Below, piece by piece: positions 24,552-37,989 of a stretch of DNA of 64,000 nt. The stretch lies in assembly GCA_028023455.1 (NCBI GenBank), contig JAQFVV010006246.1, forward strand, positions 5,222,363-5,286,362. Reading direction: 5' to 3'. Numbering within the stretch: the stretch's first letter is position 1; each line of letters starts with the position of its first letter. The position numbers and the translations under genes were made by a program. The notes beneath the pieces were generated by a model, which was not told the origin of the DNA, searched no databases, and saw only the letters and a list, made by a program, of their open reading frames with translations. Source of the DNA: Epiperipatus broadwayi. Taxonomy: Eukaryota; Onychophora; Udeonychophora; Euonychophora; Peripatidae.

Positions 24552-25622
24552 TTATACATATATAAATAAAAAACTATAAAATGATGAAATGCTATTAGAC
24601 AATTAGAGCAGCTAATATTTAATACTGTAAATAAATATTTTAAAAAATATCAAGAAGCTATCATGAGGATTCAAGTTTTCATCCAAATAGTATCAGATTG
24701 ATATCTAAGTGATGAAACTTCTCAAGTGAGAATTTCAACTTAATAGACCTTTTTTATAAGCATGTAATAATTATTCATTAGCTCAATCTGATAGATCATT
24801 AAATAATATTTACATTTTAATAATACTTATAATAATTATTTAACTGTGTAAAGTATAATTATTGCCATTTTGCAGATATTAAGAATCATTTGAAATTTCA
24901 ATATTAAACAAAAAAAACTTCCAAGGCATGAAATTTTTAAAATCAGTTGTCCAAGTATGGAAAAGTGTGAAGATTCTTTATTGGGATTCTGCAGCATATG
25001 GTGCAATAATTAAATATTATAATTAAACATTATATGATATAGACTGCATTAAAAAAAAAAAAAAATACTGAAAATCTAATTGTCTCTCATTAGTCTTCTT
25101 TTTTAAAAGCATCATAATGGTGCAATGTAAACATATATACGTACAGTGTTTTCTTACATATAATATCATGTAATCTCTTTTCACCAGATATGCCCAGTTT
25201 CTTTGTAAAGTTTGTTTCCAATATATAAAAACATCTGCATTAAAATATTTTTTATATATGTATAAATTAGTTTTTCATAATATAATTACAAAAAAAAAAA
25301 ATTAACTAAAATTTTCATACATATTTGAAATATAATGAATCATTCTTAAAATCTAAAGTACAAAAATATAATCTACAGAATAGAATGCAACAAAAACAAA
25401 AACTACAAAATTGAAAGAATATTATATACATTTGATGTATTTCTTTTTTATTGAAATGAAAGTTGTAATGAATATATATAATTAAAAATTTAGTACTGTT
25501 TCTCTAACACATTAAACAATATTAACACTTTGTAGATTTTTTCTATAATCAAATCTTTGCCATTATAGAAAGAAAATTACCCAGATGCATTCAAAGCCAA
25601 ATTGCATACTAATAATTTAAAG
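24552..25622. other. Intergenic AT-rich DNA
   Basis: Nothing beyond short A- and T-runs was recognised. Confidence 0.4.
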
Positions 25623-26840
25623 CAGTGGTCTTCAAACACTGGGCCGCGGCCCGGTGCCGGGCTGCGGAAGTTTTCTGCTGGGTTGCGCTAGACTGGCAAG
25701 AAAGTTAGTAATAACAAAATAATAAAATTTTAAACTTTTAATTAATATAAACAGTTTTTATTTATTTTTTCATCGCATTTTTACCCTGTTAAAAAATAAG
25801 AAACAGAACAAAAACGAAATCTAATCAATCATACATAAATTAATTTGTTTTTCTATTTATCACAGATGTTTATGGAGAGATAGAATTAAATTTATTATTT
25901 TTCTAAAAAAATTCAAAATTAAAAAAAAAAGGTTTTTTATTAAACAAACTCCAGTTGTCTTTTGATAGCCAATCACGATTGCTTGTCGGCATTGTTTGTG
26001 TGTTAAAACAAGATCAAAACTTTTGACTTTTTCAAGTTTCGTTTTTTTTTTTTTTGTTTAAAAATATGCCCACTTTTTTTTTTTTGGCCTATAAGGCGAT
26101 ATTTTTTGGTTTTATTTGCACATACTGTTAATATACTAAAACTTTTATTTTTAAAACCAATTTCTGTTAACCTTTTTTTAAAAAGAAAAACAAACAAAAA
26201 ATAACTTTGCGATTTTTTTTTTTTAATTTATTTCTATTACGCGATATCTATTTTACCATTTTTTAAAAAAGACTTTTCCTATTAATTACATTTTTTGATC
26301 CTTTCAACACACCAGCACACAAAAAAAATTACAATAACATCAAAACTTCAGACTTTTACACGTTTCATTTTATTTTTTCAGATTTAAAATACGGCGAATT
26401 TTTTTTTGACTGTACAGTGATTAATTACGTGATTTCTATTTTGCCCTTATTACTATCAAAAGACAACCTCCATATATATATAACCATCTTGTATATTTAA
26501 CATCAAATACAGATATTACATTTATCATAATCATTGCCATGTAATTACACTAGCTATGATATTTCCCAACATTCAGGTGAATAACATTTTATTCTTGAAT
26601 GTTTTAACAATGAAATAATAAACATAGAAATGCAAGTACATTAATGAGAACGATTGTTATTGTACTGTTTTCTGTGTTCAGCATGAGAAGGTAAACAACA
26701 CCATTACAATACACAATAACTAATGTGCTGTTTTGGTCAGTTACATCTTTACGAAAATTTATCTGTAAACTTCTGCCGGTCTGCGAAATCTTATCCTTAT
26801 TTTTGCCAGGCCGCAGGTGTGAAAAGGTTGAAGACCACTG
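25623..26840. mobile_element. Non-autonomous hAT-type transposon (1.2 kb)
   Basis: The ends are perfect 13-bp inverted repeats, CAGTGGTCTTCAA at 25623 and TTGAAGACCACTG ending at 26840. The flanks are ATTTAAAG (25615-25622) and ATTTAAGG (26841-26848), an 8-bp duplication with one mismatch, the size produced by hAT transposases. GC-rich subterminal motifs such as GGGCCGCGGCCCGG follow the left end. Chance frames inside show no transposase, so it would rely on a helper. Confidence 0.75.
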
Positions 26841-26848
26841 ATTTAAGG

Positions 26849-29036
26849 CAAACATTTTGGGTGAATTTCTAAAAAAAATTAGCCAAAATAATGTCTACGA
26901 AAAATTTATCAATAAAATTGTTTTGCTTTGATGTAAGTAAAATTTACTTATTGTCTTTCTTTCTTTGGTTTTCTGAGAGACTTTTCATTCATTCCATACA
27001 TAAGTTAGTGTGAATATGTTTATGTACACTTGTTTCATTTTTTTTTTATTCCAATATAATATTTTATTATATAAAATATAGATTTTTATTATTCTACTTG
27101 ATAAATTAGTTTAAAATAACTTTTTTAAAAATATATTATTAGTTCAGTTAATTAATATACTCCTAATGAAAAGTAAACAATTTGCACAACAATGTATAGC
27201 TTTAAGTGTACCTGATCAACTGTATAATTAGAAATATTTAAATCAGTAAACGCTGCTTTAGAATTTGTGTGATGTTTTCAGAATTGAAATATATTACAAT
27301 AAAATAAAAAAAAGTTTATTTTCAAAAAAACATTTTTAATGAACTGTTTATTAAATAATTAGGAATAACATTATTTGCAAATATATAATATAGTTATGAT
27401 TTTGTTTAAATTATAGCCCTATAAATGGCTATTTTCAACTGTAATTATTTTAATGTGGGCATGTACAATGGACTTATGTATACATGCGAGTGTGATAAAC
27501 TGTGTGTGTGTATATATGTATATGATAATATCAGTTTTTATGTAGATGTAAGTATAATCCTATTAAATGAGTGAATCAGAATATGTAAACCCATTAACTG
27601 GATTCTATTTTAATTAAATAAGATACTGGCTGATTTTATAGCCAGTTATAATTTCACTCTACTCAGATCAAAGACACTGTTTATTTGTATCTTATTGTTG
27701 CAATACCAATGCATTAATAAAAAACAAGTGTGCGAGCTGTCGCAAAGAGAACTTTTAAGAATAGTTACACTCACATATGTATAATGTAAACATGAAGTCA
27801 TGTGCTAATTACCAAGTCTATTTTATTAATATATGAACTCCCTCTAGCTGCCATGTTCAATAATCTTTTTCTACCACAGCAATTTTTCTAAAAAGATATT
27901 GAACATGGCAGCTAGAGGCTAATTCAAATAATCACGAATTTATAATTAACCAACATATAAGTATTATTTATCATTTATACATATATATGCACATACATAT
28001 ATAAATACAATATAGTATATGAAAGTAAATCATATATCGCTCTGATAACTTGTGTATTTCTTTATCAACTCATAATATATTATGTTCTAATTTTTTAATA
28101 TATTTTTTTTATAACAATGAACTGTAGTAAAAATATTTTATAATGAATAGCTTTAAGACATATCATATACTGGTGCTATTAAAATACATATCAAAATATA
28201 ATACATATCAAAATGTAATGGAATTTCACTTACTCTAATTTCTGCCAAATATAACTATTAGTAAATATAAATCACTAGTCTAAAGGGGCAATGCTTTCAT
28301 CATTGTTTTAAATATAAAAACTTGATCAAATAATAAAAATGTCTTTAATTATTATTGAAGGTATAAATCATAGATGAATATAATTATATAAAACTCAGAA
28401 TTTTATTTTCATAAAAAAAATATTAGTTTGTATTGTGTAGCTGTTCTATTGGACATTACTGTATTTATGTTTGCATTGAAATTTATATTGTATTTAAATT
28501 TATGTTTCTACTCAGAAATATCACAAAATTTAGAAAGGTCTCCTTTTCATGTTTAAGATAAGAGTCCAAATGGCAGAAAAATTGTGATATTTGAGCACTA
28601 AAGTGCCAAATGCCATGTGGGTATATCATCCATTCAAATATTGCATATAATCAATAAATAAACATAACTTGTTTTTTTTCTTTCCACTGCTAGAAAGATC
28701 CAAAAATCTTTCATTTTAGGCTAGATATTCTAACTATTATGATAATTTACTAGTAGAACTGAAAATTAAGCATTAAAATTTTTCATGAAATTAATTACAA
28801 TTTCAAGCACAAGTTACTAGAGTGAATAATCCTGACCAAGAAACTATTAAAGTCTTTATACAATTTAATATGTATTTATTTTACGTTAAAAGAAAGTCTA
28901 GTTTTTCATAGTAGAACGTTTGATATTTATCTAATATGATAAAAAAAAAAGTTAAGCGGCTTTATTGCTCAGGAATTTTTAAGACCGATACTCTACCATT
29001 GCACTAATCCACACTGGTGGTACTTTAATATTAAAA
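26849..29036. other. Intergenic AT-rich DNA with a perfect hairpin and a tRNA-like fragment
   Basis: No gene was seen. A near-perfect hairpin lies at 27841-27918. Near 28950-29023 the - strand contains GTGTGGATTAGTGCAATGGT followed by AGAGTATCGGTCTTAAAA, like the D-arm half of a tRNA. The block TAGAA(C/A)GTTTGATATTTATCTA at about 28911-28935 recurs near 29766-29790, with AAAAGTTAA and GCTCAG downstream in both, which suggests an old duplication. Confidence 0.45.
27841..27918. repeat. 78-bp hairpin, MITE or pre-miRNA-like
   Basis: The left arm starts CCTCTAGCTGCCATGTTCAA and continues to a T-run at 27870. The right arm (27890-27918) is its reverse complement with one small difference, leaving a loop of about 19 bases. 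Size and pairing fit a microRNA precursor, but they fit a tiny inverted-repeat transposon remnant equally well. There is no seed that I recognise. Confidence 0.6.
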
Positions 29037-29238
29037 CTGCAACATAGAGCATGTATTAGATCGATCATGCCTGTTCATATTTGTATCAATCTGCTGATAA
29101 TTTTGTAATCTTGTGATCTGATCAAAATAACGTACGTGGATCTTGTACATGGTGTTTTGGCAAGAATTACAAAGTTGTCGGGAGGTTGATATGAATGTGA
29201 ACAGGCATAGTAGATCTAATACATGCTCTGTGTTGCAG
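29037..29238. repeat. Inverted repeat with 56-bp arms
   Basis: The left arm 29037-29093 and right arm 29183-29238 are reverse complements with several mismatches. Both outer ends read CTGCAACA...GAGCATGTATTAGATC from the outside. The loop is about 90 bases. It is probably a fold-back or MITE-type element, and target duplications are not obvious. Confidence 0.6.
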
Positions 29239-29312
29239 GACTAAAAATAAGTAAAAGTAAAAAAATAGTAAAACATAATAAATATATAGATCATTTTCAA
29301 TAACAAATGCAT

Positions 29313-29490
29313 TCAAATATCTACGACTTTCAGCATTAATAAGTTTTTAAAAAAAATGCGATTTTCATAAATATGTACGACTATCAACATCAACAAGTTT
29401 TAAAAAAAAGTGACTTTCACAAATATGTATGACTTTCAACATTAACAAGTTTCAAAAAAAAAAAGTGACTTTCAACACTAACAGCTTTTA
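29313..29490. repeat. Short tandem array, period about 53 bp
   Basis: Slightly more than three diverged copies contain ATATGTACGACTTTCAACAT, then AACAAGTTT, an A-run and GTGACTTTCA. The copies differ mainly in the A-run length. Confidence 0.65.
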
Positions 29491-32400
29491 GGAACGATAT
29501 TTTTACGACATTAATCAAAAAAATAGTTTAAATACACACCAAACAAACAGTAAATGATTTTGATTTTTAAGTACTTTGGATAAAAATACATTAACTATAT
29601 TCCTACGACGCTTATCATGTAAAATATAACAGGAATTTACGTATTGAAACCAAAGTTTTCACATATACTATTACCACAGAAAATAGAAATGTACAGTAAA
29701 AATTTTGCTTATTACATATCAAGTTGAGAGAATTTGTTTTAATTCAAAAATCAAATCTTTCAAAGTAGAAAGTTTGATATTTATCTACATGATAATAATG
29801 CTAAAAAAAAAGTTAATGAGTTTGTTTTTGCTCAGAGTTGTTTTAGTGTTAAGATTTCTAGATTGATTATTGATTTTAAAAAATAAAGGGGGGGAGGGGT
29901 GAATCAGTCTAGCCATTGGAATAAAATTATTACATTTTACCTGCCATTCTTATGATTGATTGCTCTTTGGATTATCTGGTTATAAGAAATAAATAAATTT
30001 TACTTGTCTGTTGAATTTTCTAAATATATCAGGTTGTATTTTTCTTTTACTCATAGATTTAAATAAATATTAGTGGCAGTTTAGAGAAGTGAAATTCCAG
30101 TATATTTCTTTTTTTGTTTGTTTAAAGAGTAACCAGTAGTTCTATTTTTAAATATTTTAGACAATGTATATTAAATCATGAAACTTACATATTCTTTGTG
30201 CCAAATGTAACATTTTTAAAGCTATTATTATTTTAGATTGTATTTATTGAATGGAAATATTTATATTTTAAATAAAAATTTTAATTACCTTTAATTTAAG
30301 TGTTTTATTTATAATGATTATCAACTGGACCACTTTAGTGTATCAGATTTAAATTGCATCTATTAAAATATTTTAAGTTGTCATATAATGATTTTTATTA
30401 CAAAAAAGTGAATCTAGTAAGAATAAAGTAAAATATTTGAAATTATTTTTATATAATGAAAGTGAAATTATTTATCACATGATGAAAGGTTTTGGAAAAA
30501 AAGTTTAAAAATTTTTTTTTTTAATTTTACTTAATTAAATATTAAAAATGGATAAAAATACATTCATATTAATTAAACATATTCACTGAGAAATTACAAT
30601 GTAGGTCATAAGTGGTTTAGTATTATAAAAAAAAGTTTGCTGACCACAGTCCTATGCCTCTAAAAAATCAATTCCTATATATAATGCATACAACAACCCT
30701 TTAAGATAGTATGGCAAATGACATACCTCAACTATTATTTCCATTTATATAAAAGATTCAACTAGTGTATGTTAGGTTTCATTTCATTCTAGAAAATATA
30801 CTGCAAAGTTCATAATGAAACTTATTAGTTTATGTCTTCTTACACAATAAGAAGTCCCATCAAAGATAAATTTGTATATATAACACATGAAACTGTTAAG
30901 GATTGATATATTACAAAGTTGACTCCCCCCCCCCCCTATAATAAACCTTTCACAGAATATGGAATTAATTTTAAAGCATGTTATATTAATATATTTCAAA
31001 AACACTCATATCTTAAATTACAACACTTTATTTATTACTATTTAGAGCATTACTTTTGAATTTTTAAATAGTCACTTTTACTATGCTTAAAGATTTGGAA
31101 TTTAAATATCTGTGTTTGGAATATATTACAACTTGGAGAATTGTTAATTGCTTATAAATAAATAATTCAGTTGTTGAAGTTTTTTATCAAATAAAGCTTT
31201 TTAAAGATAATTATATAAAAAGTAAAATTGTTTTACCATCACACAAAATTTTTCATGTAGCAAAATTATCTAAAAGATTGGAGATGATCTCTACATTTTT
31301 GATAATTTAAAGAAATTATTTTCCACAAATCTGTTGTACAATATAATGATAAACAAATTATGCAGTCAATTAAAATTTTAAAAATCAACATTTTTATAAT
31401 TAGTAAAAAAAAAAAAAACAATTTAGAAGTAAAATTCCAAATAGTAGAAAGAGGAAACAATTACTTGAAAAATTTATGATACACAATTAAACAAAAATAT
31501 CACATTGCTAAATCTATTAGACATTGATCAGTGAAAAGATTTCTATTTATAATTAGCTAGTGGATAAGCGTCCAGTATAATACTGGTCATATGAGTGTCA
31601 ATGTACTGACTATAAAAGCATTGTTATGATTGTGAGACATAATGTAGCATTTACTACTACTGGTGAGGTAGAAATCAAACTCTATGGCTATTGATTTTGA
31701 TTTATTAATTATATAATAAAACAATAAAAAGTATGTGATTTAAGAAAAAAAACTATATAGGAATTAAGTTCTTGTAAAATGAAAATAAATATAATTTATT
31801 GTTGTTTTTAGCATATAAAACTGAAAAAGGTTATAAAAAAAAAATCTAGCTATGTTTAAAGAGTCTGTAAACATTCTCAACATATATGTTACACTGAGGA
31901 AAGCAATAAAATATCAAAAGAAACTTTTTTTGTATTAAAAATATAGAATTTGTATAATCTTTTTCATTTTTACTTATTTATTCACTTCTAAATTCAAATT
32001 AGATGATTATTTCCTGAATGATAACAGTAGATATAAAAACCTATAAACTAATAAAAGTATGAGGAATATATAAGAAATTATGTTTTGAATAAGTATATGT
32101 TAAAGGCATAAATGTTTTTTTAATTGGGTACAATGTCAAAAAAACAATTACCGTTTTTCTATAAAAAATTTCCAAAAATCGAAAAAAAAAGTTTAAAATG
32201 GAAAATAATGATAGCGTCCTTTTGGTTTATCTCTAAACCCACCTGTCTAATTTATCGTGTAATTAATTGTTCAAGAGCCAATATTTATATATTAGAAAAT
32301 CATGCTTTTTTACTACAAATAAATGAAATTTAAACTTTCATATAATAAAATTGAAGCAATAAATTGCTGTTTTTTTAAATAAAAATAATACTACAATAAT

Positions 32401-32517
32401 AAAAGTGGAATTTTTTGTTATTAATTTACTACGAATAGTAGTTTAAGATCCAAAAACGTATATTTATTTTTTAATTGCGGCTTATAATTATTTTTATCAA
32501 TTTATAAAACATAATTA
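29491..32517. other. Intergenic AT-rich DNA
   Basis: There is no conserved frame. A G-rich patch lies near 29889 and a C-run of about 14 near 30926. Short frames here lack any recognisable domain and are treated as chance. Confidence 0.45.
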
Positions 32518-34524
32518 TATTCTAGTTCGCTTGCATGAGTAGCGCAATTGTCCTCAAAGCTGTCTATTGTTACCAAATATATAAGAACGAACGAGATTAG
32601 CGCTTTCGAAGAGTCCAGCATTCACAATCATAGCTTGACTGGTAATACGGTTAACGATATGCAAATTTATGCTAAATATGCTAGACATTCCATTTCCTCA
32701 ATAAAGCATAGTATGTGTTGTTCCTATTTATAGCATATTTGTCTCTGGAGATGAAGAAGGCTTCCTTGCCTTTTCTTTTGAAGTCATGTCTCTCTCTGCA
32801 TATGATCGTGGGGTTATCTGGAATACACTCGTGATGGCTTGTGTTCTGGTGCTGAAAGAAAACCGAATAGGTGGAAGGTTGATTGAGGGCTCTATTGTAT
32901 GAGTATTTGTGTTGTGCCAATTGCATGGACAAAGATGCCCTGCTTTCCCCATAGTATGAACCTTTACAGCTATTGTTGGAGCAAGCAATATTGTAAACTG
33001 TATGGGGGGCTCTATAAAAGTGGAGTTTGATCTTGAATGTTGTTGATTAAGTTGTTATAGTTTGGGAGTGCGGAAGCAATATAATTTCTATGTAAATTGG
33101 AGATGTGTGGTAGCAATAATCTAGATTTATCTAGTTTGATGTGGGTATTAAACTGTTTATTCTGGAAGTGTAAAAAAATTTTTATTGATGGTGGACTGCC
33201 TGAACCCTAAATTCAGTAAATTATCTCTGTATTTTGCTAGATTCGCTTTGGTGTCTGCGTCAACTCTACATAACAGCTTGTTTCTGTGCAAAAAAGATGA
33301 TAAGCCAGATAATCTGTTGTGCATTAGACTGGGGGGGTCTCCAATGGTTTGATGGCCATGGTCATTTTCTCTTGTGTGTTAACATCCAGATATTTAACTT
33401 GCATCTTCAATTGTAACATTCACAACTAGCACTGTGCTGGTTTCCAATTTGACTTCGATTTGTGTGATGACCTCTGGGGTGACAGTGATGAATAGGTCAT
33501 CCACATATCTGGTATATATTAGAAAACAGTGTTTAAACCAGGTATGATTTTCTCATAGTAGTTAAGGAAGATGCCAGTGATTATGCTGCTTAGTGGTAAG
33601 ACCATGGGCCAGCCTTGCTTTATGGAGAATCACTGATCTCCAAAGAACACCACATGGGAATTAATGAATGAAGTCTACTTGAGGTTGGGCTGTTTTTGTG
33701 CCAAAAGTTGTCTCTATTGATGGAACCATATAGTTCAGTGACATCCATGATGGTCAATATATTTGGCTTCAGTTCTAAATCTTTGATGGATACAAATTCT
33801 GCGGATGGGGTGTATAATCCGAAGCCCAATGTCTGGATCAGTTTGTTGTTCACTCATTTGGCTTTTTGTGTAATGTGCTCTGCTGAAGTCCAGCGTTAAA
33901 CAGACCGGTGTGTTGTCTTTGTATTTTGGCACTTCCAAAAATTCTGGGTGGTACTGATGATGATGGGTATAGACTGATATTCTGACTTCATAAAAGCCTT
34001 ACTACAATGTTTTTTGAGAATAGATGCAATGAATTTTTCTCTATTGTGAGCAATGCTAAACTGATCAACTTTATAAAAATGTAATTCATTAATCTGTAGG
34101 TTGATCTTATCTATATATTCTTGTGTGTGCATTAACATATTTATATATTCTTGTGTGTGCGCTAACACACATCTGTTGCCCTTGTCCTCATGCATACATG
34201 TAATTCTTTCCAACTCTAGGAAATTGTTTGGTTCTTTTTATTTTTATATCCTAATGTTTGGTATGTGATTTTATTGATGCATTGCTTCATTGATTTGTGC
34301 TATATACTCATCATTTTGAAGTTCTTGAATGAGGCCAACCTCTGTCCCCTATTAATTCCATATCCGGTTGTCTCCATGTTCCTTTGACAGATCTGAGGCC
34401 CTTTAGCTAGCACATCTTTTATTCACTAGGTGGTTGTTGTGTGTTAGATACATGAGAAATATGAGCTTCCTGTTATACTTGAATGCCAATTTCCTCCCTA
34501 ACTTTTCACATTCAACACACTGGT
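32518..34524 (-). mobile_element. Penelope-like element, copy 1 (reverse transcriptase plus GIY-YIG nuclease), decayed
   Basis: Read on the - strand, landmarks appear in order but in shifting frames. First is EDKGNRCVLAHTQEYI (about 34190), like the ADKGN block that opens Penelope-type reverse transcriptases; it includes a small internal duplication of HTQEYI. Next are FVSIKDLELKPN and MDVTELYGSINRDN (about 33800-33700), then IYTRYVDDLFITVTPEVI (about 33520-33465) with the catalytic YVDD intact. Last is a GIY-YIG-like domain (about 33000-32700) with NIACSNNSCKGSYYGES, DNPTIICRE and KRKGKEAFF. The layout matches endonuclease-positive Penelope-like elements. Frameshifts make it inactive as it stands. 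It abuts an inverted, 5'-truncated copy at 34525, and the outer ends of both read TTCTAGTTCGC inward. Confidence 0.75.
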
Positions 34525-36083
34525 CAACTTAATGCTGGATTTCAGCAGAGCACATTACACAATGACTGCCAAATGGATGAATAACAAACTCATTTAAATA
34601 TTGGGCTTTGGATCATACACCCTCAGATCATCAGAATTTGTATCCTCCATCAAAGATTTAGAACTGAATCCAAATATCAAATTGGCCATCATAGATGTCA
34701 CTGAATTATATGGCTCTATCAATAAAGACAAACCAATCCAAATTGTCAGAGATGAACTTTTGGCACAAAAAACTATATGGCTCCGTCCATAGAGAAAAAA
34801 CAATCCCAATTGTCAGAGATGAACTTTTGGCACAAAAAACAGCCCAACTTCAAATAGACTTCATTCATGAGTTTCTATGCTGATTGAACAGCAACACTGT
34901 GGTGTACTTTAGAAATCAGTGATTCTCCATGAAGCAAGGTTGATCCATGGGCTTACCACTAAGCAGCATAATCACCAGCATCTTCCTTAACTACTATGAG
35001 ATCATACTGGTTTAAACCCTGTATGCTTTCTAATATATACCAGATATGACCTATTTATCACCACCACCTCAGAGGTCATGGCACAAATCAAAGTCAAATT
35101 GGAAACCTGCACAGCGCCAGTTGTGAATGTTACAATTGAAGATGCAAGTTAAATATCTGGATGTTAGCATATAAAGAGAAAATGACCATTGCCATTACAG
35201 CATGACCAACAAACCATTGGAGATCAGGTGCCACATACACCCCCAGTTTAATGCACCAAAAGAACATAAATTATCTGGCTTATCATCTTTTTTTTGCACA
35301 GAAACAAGTTGTTATGTAGAGTTGAGGCAGACACCAAAGTGAATCTAACAAAATATAGAGATGATTTACTGAATTTAGGGTTCAGGCAGTTCATGATCGA
35401 TAAAAGAATTTTACACTTCCAGAATAAACAGTTTAATACCCACATCAGACAAGATAAACCCAGATTATTGCTACCATACATCTCCAATTTACAGTAAATT
35501 ACATTATATCCTCAATAACAGATATAAGCTTTGCTTCTGTATCCCCAAACTCTAACAACTTAATCAACACTAAAGATCAAACTTTGCTTTTACAGAACCC
35601 CATACAGTATACAACATTGCTTGCTTCAACAATAGCAGTAAAGGCTCATACTATGGGGAAAGCAGAGTATCTTTGTCCATGTGATTGGCACAACACAAAT
35701 ACTCATACAATACAGCCCTCAATTATCCTTCCTACCTATTCAATTTACTTTCAGCACCAGAACACAAGCCACCATGAGGGTATTCCAGATAACCCCACAA
35801 TCATGTGCAGAGAGACATTACCTAAAGACAAGTCAAGGAAGTCTTCATCATTTCCAGAGACAAAGATGTCATAAACAGGACACATGCTATGCTTTATCAA
35901 GGAAATGTAATGTCTAGCATATTTAGCATAAATTTGCATATCGTTAACCATATTAGCAGTCAAGCTATGATTATGAAGGCCAGACTCTTCGAAAGCACTA
36001 AGCTCGTTCATTATTTATATATTTGGTAACAACACACAGCTTTGAGAACAATTGCACTACACACGTAAGCGAACTAGAATATA
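34525..36083 (+). mobile_element. Penelope-like element, copy 2, 5'-truncated and inverted relative to copy 1
   Basis: This is the reverse complement of about 32518-33905 with moderate divergence. It starts inside the reverse transcriptase (GLDFSRAHYT-like region, then SIKDLELNPNIKLAIIDVTE) and runs through a GIY-YIG-like end to GCGAACTAGAAT. At about 35041 the catalytic motif has lost the two middle residues: the codons for V-D of YVDD are deleted, leaving RYDLFI. A 60-bp stretch around KTIWLRP/GSVHREK is duplicated near 34740-34850. It is a dead copy. Head-to-head inverted, 5'-truncated copies are typical of Penelope-like insertions. Confidence 0.75.
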
Positions 36084-37989
36084 TATTTCCCTAAAGTAAA
36101 AAAATTTTTGACCTAAAACAAAATTATATATATATATTTTTAATGTTTAAAAAAATTGTACTGTATTTGGCAATTTTCAAAAAATGTCTCTTTTTTTTTA
36201 TCCTGTTAATGCTTTATATTCAAGATTTTATCATGCAAGTGAATGAATATATGTCAATATAATCATATATATATTTAAATATATGGTTATATAGATAATC
36301 GTATTTTGGTTATCATATTTATGTAATATATTTATACATACGTGTTTAAATATGCAAATATACTTTTTGATGTCAATCCTCTATAATTGACTAGTCTTTA
36401 TATTGTATTTCACATTAGAGATGAGCTTAGAATTTAAAGGATAAAAAAAAAGTTAATATCTTCTGACTAGTGTCAGCTAGAATTTTGGAAGCCATTAAGG
36501 AGGTCTTTGCTATGCAGTAAACTATTTAAATGTCGTTTTATTTGTCTAAAATGGTTTGGTCTAGTCTGTTTATCTATGTATCTGAATATATTGCATATAG
36601 ACAATTCTGTAGACAGCAAAAAAATAAGCAAGATTAGATAAATAAGATTATCTCTCTTCTTGCATAAAACAAATAATTTGATTGGAATTGTCTAATTTTG
36701 ATCATATTGTGAAAAAATGTAATTCATTAAAATAATATGTTTGAGAAGTTGATAATGAAAGAAAAAGAATATGGGTGGACTCCATTATCACAATAATAAA
36801 TGTGCTTTAAAACGTCTAAAAAAACGAACAGATCATAAATTTTGGCTATTTATAGATCATAAATAATTCTGGAGAAATTCTATTAATTGGATTGCCAATG
36901 ATATTGACATGATACCTAAAAGAATCGAATTATTATTCTAAAGTTTTCAATTACAGTAACACTCATTTTGCCAAAAACTTTCAATAAAGCATTAGCAGTT
37001 CAGTTACAATGATGCCAAATTTTTTTGTTGCTGTTTCACTAAATGTTGCTCATATTCAGTTTTCTATATTTAAAAAAATATTTGCAACTTTGATTATTGT
37101 ATTGCATGTAATTATTTTTATTATTATTGTATTAAGTTTTGTAAATTTATTGTGTTCTGCACATGATTAATGTATATATATATTTTCTGAAATTTGATAA
37201 CTATTATGAATAACTCCTCACACAAGTCTCCTTTTGTTTGAAGTTATTTATTTTATATATTGTACAATAAATATCTTATTATTATTATACAAATAAATAT
37301 TTAATTGGTTAATTCAAGAGAAACTAAAAAATGATGTGATTAATATAATAAAATCTCTAATTATAACAGTAACATATATATATACTGTACTGTATATAAA
37401 AGAACATAAATACCAGTGAAAATCTATATAGTACTTTAATTAAATAAATGTAATATTGAGCAAATAAATAATTCTATACTTATAAGCTTTTCCAATATCA
37501 TAAAAAAATTAGCAAAAAAATTTGGTAGTTTTCTTGCTACAGTATTGTGAGGGTGTCTGAACTTCAGCCTGCCATAACTCTTCAAATATGTGTCAAATGA
37601 ATTAGCTTACAAGTCATTTGACCTATTATTACCTCCTAACAATTGTCCACCTGTTGTCATGCTGCCCTACTCAACATGGGACCTTCAAATCAATTTGGAA
37701 AGGATAGGTCCAAGCAAGATTTTAACAAGCTCACATGAAGTCATATTTTTGCAAGAACCCCGAGACAAATAAAATGGCTGCCAGGTTGAAATCAGGCCAA
37801 CTGCCGTCCACAGAATCCAGGGTGCATGTAAAATTAATTCTACTGTAATAGAATCTTTGCAATAAGGGATGTGAAAAGGCATACCCCTGTGGCCTACATT
37901 GCAGGACTAAGATGAAACTTTTCAGGGCCACTTGGAGTTAAAGCAGGTTTTAAATTTTTGAGTAATCTTGACTGATAGCAGCCCCAACA
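36084..37989. other. Intergenic AT-rich DNA; unclassified GC-richer block at 37550-37985
   Basis: Most is simple AT-rich DNA. The block 37550-37985 has a more balanced base composition and begins near GAGGGTGTCTGAACTTCAGC. It may be a repeat, but neither terminal structure nor coding similarity is visible. It ends where the inverted-repeat element at 37990 starts. Confidence 0.4.

Noticed and set aside
28950-29023. Possible tRNA gene on the - strand
   Set aside because: A D-arm-like segment is present, but no T-arm/B box or acceptor pairing was found. Treated as a fragment.
29306-29490. CRISPR-like spaced repeat
   Set aside because: The period is about 53 bp with diverged copies and no constant repeat/variable spacer pattern, in a eukaryotic genome. 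It is an ordinary tandem array.
32124-32333. 69-codon + strand frame
   Set aside because: There is no recognisable domain, no splice context and no homologous motif. Length is within chance for this composition.
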